Origin: Cyclobacterium jeungdonense
GTDB taxonomy: Bacteria; Bacteroidota; Bacteroidia; Cytophagales; Cyclobacteriaceae
Assembly (NCBI RefSeq): GCF_010994275.1
Contig: NZ_WMCD01000016.1
Span: forward strand, 1 to 64,000
Reading direction: 5' to 3'
Length of the DNA: 64,000 bases
Of this stretch, positions 57,892 through 64,000 are shown piece after piece. Under the pieces are notes generated by a model. That model worked only from the letters and a program-made list of their open reading frames with translations. It was not told where the DNA came from and did no database searches. Positions within the stretch are counted from its first letter, which is position 1; each line of letters starts with the position of its first letter. Made by a program: the position numbers and the translations under genes.

Positions 57892-58605
57892 TCATTCACA
57901 ATGGGTGATGTTTCCATCCAGCAATTCCGTGGCCTGTGCAGAAGGAAATGAAAGGGACGGACTCAGGTAAGGTATTCCCCAACCCATTCCTCTAATAATG
58001 AATAAAGTACCCACCACCAATGCAAAATAAGGTAGAAACCGATTCACTTTCACCCGGAAGCCGGCAGAAAAGACATTTCCCGAAATCATCAAAAGAATCA
58101 TTACAGGAAAAGTCCCTAATCCAAAAAAGAACATGTACGTCATCCCTTGTACAGGACCTTGCAATCCTAACGATGCCATCAACGCCATGTAGACCATCCC
58201 ACATGGCAGGAGTCCGTTTAACAGGCCTGAAATAGCAAACGATCGGGTACCACCAGGTTTGATGGCCCGTCCCAGACGAGATTTTAATTTAACTAATGCT
58301 GAGGACAGCATGGAACCAGCAATCCACTTCTCGGATTTCCGATAAGAAAAAGCCATGATTAGGAGGACAGCCCCTGTTAAGATGGAAAGCCACTGTTGAA
58401 TGCCAGCCAATGCCAGCGAAAACCCAAGTAGGCCTACCAGACCACCCAATATGGAATAGGTAAGAGTTCTTCCGGTATTGTACAAAAGCTTATTGAAAAG
58501 GTATTTGTTTTTATCCTTTCCTGCTAAAGCCAGTGCAATGGGACCGCACATTCCGATGCAGTGGAAGGATCCCAAAAGTCCCCATATAAAGGCCGTCCAA
58601 AGCAT
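57892..58605 (-). CDS. Sulfite exporter TauE/SafE-family membrane protein of the cbb3 locus
   Basis: 237 aa, about six membrane helices. The first helix ends in the conserved GSFHCIGMCGPIALAL with two Cys, and a second half has GLLNGLLPCGMVYMAL, the UreH/CcdA-like pattern seen in heavy-metal or cytochrome maturation proteins. Last gene of the cbb3 run, 6 bp after the FixH-like gene; a role in copper handling or oxidase assembly is inferred from that place. Confidence 0.8.
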   Translation of the reverse strand: MLWTAFIWGLLGSFHCIGMCGPIALALAGKDKNKYLFNKLLYNTGRTLTYSILGGLVGLLGFSLALAGIQQWLSILTGAVLLIMAFSYRKSEKWIAGSMLSSALVKLKSRLGRAIKPGGTRSFAISGLLNGLLPCGMVYMALMASLGLQGPVQGMTYMFFFGLGTFPVMILLMISGNVFSAGFRVKVNRFLPYFALVVGTLFIIRGMGWGIPYLSPSLSFPSAQATELLDGNITHCE

Positions 58606-58611
58606 ATTTAA

Positions 58612-59037
58612 TTATAAATCAATCTTTTTTTCTTCAAAGAAACCTTTTCCATTTTCTTTCCAGGTAAGTTTTACTCGCCAATATCCCGTCTCAAGTTTAT
58701 TGAGGTTTACCGTATTGACATCCTCTTTCAAAATGTCCACATCAATTTTTTGATCCATTCTGGCATCCGAAGGCCTGAACAAATGCAATTCTCCCTGAGC
58801 CCCGACGGGAAGGTTAAGCGTCAATATTTTTTTACCGGCATCAAAACTCAAGGCTTTTTTTTCAGATTCCAGCGAATTGCTGACTTTATCAATGTGCTCC
58901 TGATACCTGATTTCCTCCTCATAATAATTATCCGTCACCAGATGCATGTCATCCTGTTTCATACAAATGGTGACCATGGTAGCCATTAAGGCAACAAATA
59001 CTACAAACACAACTATTATTCCGCTTCCCCAATTCAT
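58612..59037 (-). CDS. ccoH: FixH/CcoH-family cbb3 oxidase assembly protein
   Basis: 141 aa. One N-terminal membrane helix (GIIVVFVVFVALMATMVTI) and a periplasmic domain. The conserved segment DMHLVTDNYYEEEIRYQEHIDK and the later WRVKLTWKENGKGFFEEKKI fit FixH. Needed in other bacteria for building cbb3 oxidase. It lies between ccoG and the SafE-like gene. Confidence 0.85.
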   Translation of the reverse strand: MNWGSGIIVVFVVFVALMATMVTICMKQDDMHLVTDNYYEEEIRYQEHIDKVSNSLESEKKALSFDAGKKILTLNLPVGAQGELHLFRPSDARMDQKIDVDILKEDVNTVNLNKLETGYWRVKLTWKENGKGFFEEKKIDL

Positions 59038-59056
59038 AATTTTATTTTTAATACGT

Positions 59057-60472
59057 TTAATTTTTTACCGGGCCCATGAAACTGGTAGTTATTGTGTCAA
59101 TGGTCTCTCCGTTTTGCTGCAAAAGTAGAACAACGTTTTCTTGGGGCACTACCATATCGGCCTGTGCTTTTACCAGAAAAAAACGTCCTTCAAATTTTGA
59201 TTGGCCTGTCAGGTTCCAATCCGTGTCCCCTACTCGTTCAATTTGAATGGTAGGGTCCTCCGGAACCAAACTTACTTCTTGCTCCTCGAAGGTCTTGTTG
59301 ATCAGGGTTACTTCATACAGGTTACTAATTTGTCCTCCTTCCCGCTCCTGATAGGTCATCCCCCGAAACCGGGTTACGGTTGCTGCGAGATCATCCCGGG
59401 TAACCAATAAAGCCACAAATCCCGCAATTAACAGCACCAGAATGGAAGAATAGGCTTTTACCCGTCCCGTAATTAATTTTGACGTTCCTGTTTGCAGACT
59501 CGTTTCCGAAGCGTAACGGATCAGGCCCTTCGGACGATCCACCTTTTCCATGACATCATCGCATGCGTCCATACAGGCGGTGCAATTGACACATTCCATC
59601 TGCACCCCATTTCTGATATCAATACCCGTCGGACATACCTGCACACAAAGGGTACAATCTATGCAATCTCCCAAAGCCTTATCTTCCACTTTATTTTTCC
59701 GAATGGGGCCTCTGGGTTCTCCCCTCACGTAGTCGTAACTTACATTGATGGATTGATTGTCCAGCAAAACTCCCTGTAGCCGGCCATAGGGACAAACGAC
59801 AATACAGGCCTGCTCCCTAAACCAGGAAAAGACAAATAGAAATATCCCTGTGAACGCGATTAAACCTAAAAATCCAGCCGGGTTTTCTGCAGGAGATTGT
59901 TGTACAATCTCCTTGACTTGATCTATCCCTATCAAATAGGCCATTACCGTATGCGAAATTAGCAAGGAAATAAAAATGAAGATCGTCATTTTCAATCCCT
60001 TCTTTTTAAGCTTTTCTCCGTTCCAAGGCATGGCATTCAGCTTCCGCTGCTGGTTAGCATCCCCTTCTATCCAATATTCAATTTTACGGAAAACCATTTC
60101 CATAAACAGCGTCTGAGGACAGGCCCAACCGCAAAAAACCCTTCCGAAAACTACCGTAAACAGAATGATGAAAATGACAAAAATCAACAGCAAAAAAATG
60201 AGCAAATGGGTATCTTGTGGCCAGAAAACGGCACCGAAGATAATAAACTTGCGCTCAAAGATATTGAATAACAACCAAGGACGACCATCGATCCGAATGA
60301 AAGGACCGGCAAACAAAATGGCAAGTAAAATCCAGGAAAAATAGGTTCTCCACTTGTAAAATTTTCCGGAAACCTTTTTAGGATAAACCCAGTTTCTCCC
60401 ACCCTCTTGGGTGACGGTTCCCATGGAATCCCTGAATTTATCCGGGTCAAGGTTTTCATTTTTTATTGCCAT
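59057..60472 (-). CDS. ccoG: Cytochrome c oxidase accessory protein CcoG
   Basis: 471 aa. Several membrane helices, CGWACPQTLFMEMVFRKIE and two ferredoxin-type clusters (CIDCTLCVQVCP; CVNCTACMDACDD). The C-terminal Ig-like IG domain (GQISNLYEVTLINKTFEE) is usual for the family. CcoG reduces copper during delivery to cbb3 oxidase in other bacteria. It follows ccoP by 72 bp. Confidence 0.93.
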   Translation of the reverse strand: MAIKNENLDPDKFRDSMGTVTQEGGRNWVYPKKVSGKFYKWRTYFSWILLAILFAGPFIRIDGRPWLLFNIFERKFIIFGAVFWPQDTHLLIFLLLIFVIFIILFTVVFGRVFCGWACPQTLFMEMVFRKIEYWIEGDANQQRKLNAMPWNGEKLKKKGLKMTIFIFISLLISHTVMAYLIGIDQVKEIVQQSPAENPAGFLGLIAFTGIFLFVFSWFREQACIVVCPYGRLQGVLLDNQSINVSYDYVRGEPRGPIRKNKVEDKALGDCIDCTLCVQVCPTGIDIRNGVQMECVNCTACMDACDDVMEKVDRPKGLIRYASETSLQTGTSKLITGRVKAYSSILVLLIAGFVALLVTRDDLAATVTRFRGMTYQEREGGQISNLYEVTLINKTFEEQEVSLVPEDPTIQIERVGDTDWNLTGQSKFEGRFFLVKAQADMVVPQENVVLLLQQNGETIDTITTSFMGPVKN

Positions 60473-60544
60473 AACTTCACTTTGCTTTAAATAGGTAAAG
60501 ACTGGTAATGGAAGGTCGGAACAGTATGTCCCGACCCAAATAGA

Positions 60545-61471
60545 TTACTCCACCGGCTCCAAACCCAGCTCGTCTTCCCCCAGCGCATCGACAGGATCTT
60601 CAACCTCAGGTTCGTATTTTTCTCCCTGCGGCTCTTTGGGGTTGGCAGGTGTGGTTCCCTGAAGAGTAAGCACATAACTGGAAACCTGCTGCATTTGCTC
60701 CGGACTAAGTTGATCTTGCCAGGGGATCATTCCCTTTTCAATTACACCGTATTTAACCACCGAAAAGACATCTTTAATGTCAGCTCCGTGAATCCAGTAT
60801 TCATCGGTAAGGTTAGGTCCAACACCTCCACCTCCATCCATGGCATGACAGGCGGCACAGTTTCCCAAGTATAGTTCCCTGCCTGCCTCAATAGCAGGAG
60901 TAGAAGAATCAAATTCTACGGAAGTCTCATCTATAGATGCCAGCATGGATTCCCCTCTGGCCTCTTCTTCCATGGCTGCAATGGCCAATTCCTCCTCGTA
61001 TTCTTCGTATTGATTCTGCCCCAACCCGAGCACGGAGTAATTAACGAAATAGATCACTGCAAAAGCAATACTCATATAAAACACGTATTTCAACCAGGGA
61101 GGCATGAAATTATCCAGCTCCACGATACCATCGTAACTGTGGTCTAACTGAATGTCTTTTTCCTGCTCAATGGGTTTCATTTTGCCCGTAACAAATTTCA
61201 CTTTGAATTCTTCCCACCAGGAAGGCTTCTCAGCCAGGGCTGGGTTGTCCCTGCGGATCACGGTCATAAGAAAAGATAACAAATAAAGCATTAATCCCAT
61301 GATGATCACGATCAAAAGCAATACCACCGCAATGATCAACAGTAAGGCAGCCTGACTGCTGTCCAATTGCTGCAGCTGAGCGGTCCAACTTTCCCCACTA
61401 TCCTGAGCAAAGCCAGGGATTACCAAAAATAAGGATAATAAGGAGGCTCCAAACAGTTTAAACGTTTTCAT
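60545..61471 (-). CDS. ccoP: cbb3 oxidase cytochrome c subunit CcoP, mono-heme
   Basis: 308 aa from MKTFKLFGASLLSLFLVIPGFAQ, a good signal peptide; two ATGs up to 24 bases upstream are possible. It has two membrane helices after the signal (LLLIIAVVLLLIVIIMGLML; YVFYMSIAFAVIYFVNYSVLG), the CcoP N-terminal DGIVELDNFMPPWLKY block, and one class I cytochrome c with CAACH. Proteobacterial CcoP carries two heme sites; only one is visible here. It overlaps the end of ccoQ by 14 bp. Confidence 0.9.
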   Translation of the reverse strand: MKTFKLFGASLLSLFLVIPGFAQDSGESWTAQLQQLDSSQAALLLIIAVVLLLIVIIMGLMLYLLSFLMTVIRRDNPALAEKPSWWEEFKVKFVTGKMKPIEQEKDIQLDHSYDGIVELDNFMPPWLKYVFYMSIAFAVIYFVNYSVLGLGQNQYEEYEEELAIAAMEEEARGESMLASIDETSVEFDSSTPAIEAGRELYLGNCAACHAMDGGGGVGPNLTDEYWIHGADIKDVFSVVKYGVIEKGMIPWQDQLSPEQMQQVSSYVLTLQGTTPANPKEPQGEKYEPEVEDPVDALGEDELGLEPVE

Positions 61472-61649
61472 AGGAATCATCTTTTTGAGGTTCATCTTTC
61501 AAAGGCATTTCTTTCATGTGGTCAATGTATTTATTGTCCACGCTTGCTACCCACCAAAACATCCCTATAAAGAAGATTACAAAAATCAACAGGGAGATGA
61601 TGGGATAAATTTCAATGTTTTCTATAGATCTTAATATTTCCTTTTGCAT
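61458..61649 (-). CDS. ccoQ: Small cbb3 oxidase subunit CcoQ
   Basis: 63 aa. One membrane helix (IISLLIFVIFFIGMFWWVA) followed by a short charged tail (VDNKYIDHMKEMPLKD). The FFxGMxxW pattern, size and place between ccoNO and ccoP identify it. CcoQ stabilises the oxidase in other bacteria. Confidence 0.85.
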   Translation of the reverse strand: MQKEILRSIENIEIYPIISLLIFVIFFIGMFWWVASVDNKYIDHMKEMPLKDEPQKDDSYENV

Positions 61650-61664
61650 GGTCTCTTACGGTTT

Positions 61665-63797
61665 TTAGGGATTGGAACTGGTGGTTTTACTGATATCGGT
61701 ACCCAATCGCTGCAGGTAGGCAATCAAAGCAACTATCTCGGATTGAGGCAGGACTTCTACTCCTGATTCTTTCAGCCCGGCTACAATGGATTCTGCCTGA
61801 GCGTTCAAATCGTTGATGGCCGATTCATCGTACCCTTCCGGATAGGGAACTCCCAGTTTTTGCATGGTTCGTATCTTTGCTCCTATATTACTGTGATCCA
61901 TGATATTCGTTGTCATCCAGGGATAGGGTGGCATCAGTGATCCGGGGGACATGGTCCGGGGATCCACCATATGGTGATAGTGCCAGCTATCTGGATATTT
62001 CCCTCCTACCCGGTGCAAATCCGGTCCGGTACGTTTGGACCCCCAAAGGAATGGCCTATCGTAAACATATTCACCGGCTTTGGAATATTCACCGTACCGC
62101 TCAGTCTCGGACCTGAACGGGCGAATCATCTGAGAGTGGCATCCGACGCAACCATTGGAAATGTAAAGGTCTCTTCCCTGCAATTCCAGTGGAGTATAGG
62201 GCTCTACGCTGCTGATGGTTGGCACGTTGGATTTAATCAAAATAGTAGGAATAATTTCGACAACGCCCCCAATCAAAATGGCCACTGTTGCCAGTATGGT
62301 AAAGAATACGGGTTTTCGCTCCCATGCCCTGTGCCAAAATTCACCCTTGGTAGAAACATGCTTGGCCAGCGCAGGCGCTTCATCGGCCTCTTCTTCAAGG
62401 AAGGAACCGGCTGCAGCCGTTTTCACCAGGTTGTAAACCATAATAATGGCTCCCGACAGGTAAAGCAGCCCACCAAATGCGCGGAGCATGTACATGGGAA
62501 CGATCTGGATTACCGTTTCCAAAAAGTTCGGATAGGCCAATCTTCCAGCATCCCCAAACTCTTTCCACATCAAACTCTGAGTGAGGGCCGCCACGTACAT
62601 GGGCAAGGCGTAGAAAAGAATACCTAAGGTACCCAGCCAAAAGTGTGTGTTGGCCAATTTTACAGAATACAGGTTGGTTCTCCACATTTTTGGCCACAAC
62701 CAATACAGCATGGAAAAAGTCAGGAATCCATTCCATCCCAAACCACCAATGTGTACGTGGGCCACTATCCAGTCGGTGTAGTGGGCGATGGCATTGACAT
62801 TTTTCAAGGAAAGTAAGGGGCCTTCGAATGTAGCCATTCCATAAGCGGTAACAGCTACTACCATAAATTTCAATACTGGGTCTACCCTTACCTTGTCCCA
62901 GGCCCCGCGAAGTGTCAGTAGTCCATTCACCATACCTCCCCAGGAGGGAGCCAAAAGCATGATTGAAAAAGCTACTCCCAATACCTGAGCCCATTCCGGC
63001 AAAGCAGTGTATAACAAATGATGCGGTCCTGCCCAAATGTAGATAAAGATCAGGGACCAGAAGTGGATAATGGAAAGCTTGTACGAATATACCGGACGAT
63101 TAGCAGCCTTGGGAAGGTAATAGTACATCAGGCCCAGGAAGGGGGTGGTGAGGAAAAATGCAACCGCATTGTGCCCGTACCACCACTGTACCAGAGCATC
63201 CTGGACGCCCGCATAGGCAGAATAGCTTTTAAAGAGCGATACCGGAAGGGCCAGGGAATTGAAAATGTGAAGCACTGCCACTGTCACAAAGGATGCCAGG
63301 TAAAACCAAATGGCAACGTACATGTGCTTTTCCCTACGCTTGATTAGGGTACCAATCATGTTGGCTCCAAATGCCACCCAGACAATGGTAATGGCGATGT
63401 CAATGGGCCATTCCAACTCCGCGTATTCTTTGGAAGAAGTCAATCCCAAAGGAAGCGTGATGACAGCAGAAAGGATAATAGCCTGCCAGCCCCAGAAATG
63501 AAACCAACTCAAGGTCTTGTTCCACATGGGGGCTTTTAGAAGACGAGGCATGGAGTAGTAGATGCCTGCAAAAATAGCGTTGCCTACAAAGGCAAAGATC
63601 ACGGCATTGGTATGCAGTGGCCGCAACCGGCCAAAAGTGGTATAAGGGTTGCCCATGTTAGCCTCGGGAAGGAAAAGCTGAGTAGCAGCAATCACCCCAA
63701 TCAGCATACCGGTTATCCCCCATATAATGGTGGCTGCACCAAAGTATTTCACGATCTTATTATCGTAACTAAACTGTTCAAGTAATGGTCCTGACAT
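61665..63797 (-). CDS. ccoNO: Fused cbb3 cytochrome c oxidase subunits CcoN and CcoO
   Basis: 710 aa from MSGPLLEQFSYDN; a longer reading runs through ccoS. The CcoN part (~1-480) has 12 or more helices with heme-b and CuB histidines (FGRLRPLHTNAVIFAF, WWYGHNAVAFFLTTP, GPHHLLYTALPEW, VHIGGLGWNGF). The CcoO part (~520-700) has one helix and a heme c site GCVGCHSQMIRP with SPGSLMPPYPWM providing the axial Met. The fusion is normal in Bacteroidota. The oxidase reduces O2 at low oxygen and pumps protons. ATG lies 1 base after the ccoS stop. Confidence 0.95.
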   Translation of the reverse strand: MSGPLLEQFSYDNKIVKYFGAATIIWGITGMLIGVIAATQLFLPEANMGNPYTTFGRLRPLHTNAVIFAFVGNAIFAGIYYSMPRLLKAPMWNKTLSWFHFWGWQAIILSAVITLPLGLTSSKEYAELEWPIDIAITIVWVAFGANMIGTLIKRREKHMYVAIWFYLASFVTVAVLHIFNSLALPVSLFKSYSAYAGVQDALVQWWYGHNAVAFFLTTPFLGLMYYYLPKAANRPVYSYKLSIIHFWSLIFIYIWAGPHHLLYTALPEWAQVLGVAFSIMLLAPSWGGMVNGLLTLRGAWDKVRVDPVLKFMVVAVTAYGMATFEGPLLSLKNVNAIAHYTDWIVAHVHIGGLGWNGFLTFSMLYWLWPKMWRTNLYSVKLANTHFWLGTLGILFYALPMYVAALTQSLMWKEFGDAGRLAYPNFLETVIQIVPMYMLRAFGGLLYLSGAIIMVYNLVKTAAAGSFLEEEADEAPALAKHVSTKGEFWHRAWERKPVFFTILATVAILIGGVVEIIPTILIKSNVPTISSVEPYTPLELQGRDLYISNGCVGCHSQMIRPFRSETERYGEYSKAGEYVYDRPFLWGSKRTGPDLHRVGGKYPDSWHYHHMVDPRTMSPGSLMPPYPWMTTNIMDHSNIGAKIRTMQKLGVPYPEGYDESAINDLNAQAESIVAGLKESGVEVLPQSEIVALIAYLQRLGTDISKTTSSNP

Positions 63798-63798
63798 A

Positions 63799-63981
63799 TC
63801 ACTTCGTTTTTTTAGGTGTTTTATTTTTCGTTTTGTTTTTAGTTTTTTGATCAAATAATATTCTCATAGCCGGTGTGTGCTGATCATCGTATTGCCCGCT
63901 TTTTACCGCTTTGAAAAAAAGCGCTAAAAAAACACCGGCCAAAACCAAACTCACGCCAATCAATACAAATATTACTTCCAT
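63799..63981 (-). CDS. ccoS: cbb3 oxidase assembly protein CcoS
   Basis: 60 aa. One membrane helix (VIFVLIGVSLVLAGVFLALFF) followed by AVKSGQYDDQHTPAMRILFD, the CcoS signature. A Lys/Thr-rich C-terminal tail is longer than usual. Usually follows ccoI, the copper ATPase gene, which would lie beyond the window end. First gene here of the operon ccoS-ccoNO-ccoQ-ccoP-ccoG-ccoH-safE-like. Confidence 0.93.
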   Translation of the reverse strand: MEVIFVLIGVSLVLAGVFLALFFKAVKSGQYDDQHTPAMRILFDQKTKNKTKNKTPKKTK

Positions 63982-64000
63982 TCTAGTGTCGGATCTTCAT

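Noticed and set aside
61971..62627. 218-codon plus-strand frame antisense to ccoNO
   Set aside because: Shadow of the oxidase coding strand with no family features.
62395..63036. 213-codon minus-strand frame inside ccoNO
   Set aside because: It lies in another frame of a strongly conserved oxidase gene and has no recognisable domain.
63982..64000. End of an upstream gene (ccoI) at the window edge
   Set aside because: Only 19 bases remain; an in-frame TAG is visible but the gene cannot be identified.

Overview
The window reads as a chromosomal segment of a member of the Bacteroidota, most likely a Cytophagales/Cyclobacteriaceae-type aerobe; the placement is inferred from gene content, not from a marker-gene search. 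The signs are a SusC/SusD pair, a type IX secretion (T9SS) type-B C-terminal domain beside a PorP/SprF protein, TAnnTTTG-type promoters, a fused CcoN-CcoO cbb3 oxidase, lipoproteins with acidic residues after the lipid cysteine, and DUF1501/DUF1553, DUF1080 and sulfatase genes. No rRNA, tRNA, CRISPR array, insertion sequence or prophage was recognised.

Layout. 0.2-8 kb: a cold-shock protein, an acetyl-xylan-esterase-like hydrolase, then a minus-strand run of sugar transporter, AGE-family epimerase and exported FAD oxidoreductase, preceded by menC. 8-18.3 kb: queA, an orphan LytTR regulator, a small lipoprotein, a degenerate FAD/NAD oxidoreductase, a LOG-family hydrolase, a sulfatase, a DUF4407 membrane protein, an SGNH hydrolase and an OprP-like porin. 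18.3-19.7 kb: a complete SAM-I riboswitch, a 33-codon ORF, and metZ. 19.7-27.2 kb: DUF1501 and DUF1549/DUF1553-LamG partners, then a membrane-fusion protein and TolC without their pump. 27.4-34.7 kb: a class IV aminotransferase, thyA, and the start of an exopolysaccharide cluster (GT4, Wza, Wzc, RfbB). 34.9-45.5 kb: a decayed VCBS/ASPIC-UnbV pseudogene, SusD, SusC, a beta-propeller/cytochrome c protein and a DUF1080/PA14 protein. 45.7-47.5 kb: two Rossmann-fold oxidoreductases and a cyclophilin pseudogene. 48.0-57.9 kb: a phage tail-collar protein, a 2754-residue T9SS surface protein and a PorP/SprF protein. 57.9-64 kb: a cbb3 cytochrome oxidase operon with its assembly factors.

How the parts fit. 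The SusCD pair and the nearby esterase, sulfatase, epimerase, sugar permease, DUF1080 and cytochrome c proteins suggest scavenging of decorated plant or algal carbohydrates. SAM feedback controls methionine synthesis through the riboswitch. The cbb3 oxidase supports respiration at low oxygen. The giant protein and its SprF-like partner look like a secreted adhesin with a dedicated T9SS helper.

The least ordinary items are: (1) a SAM-I aptamer whose P1 helix ends five bases before a 33-codon ORF lying between the switch and metZ; (2) eleven consecutive repeats of exactly 237 bp in the giant surface protein, with signs of recent copying between units; and (3) two clear pseudogenes, a VCBS protein silenced by a stop at codon 2 and a cyclophilin fragment with in-frame stops.
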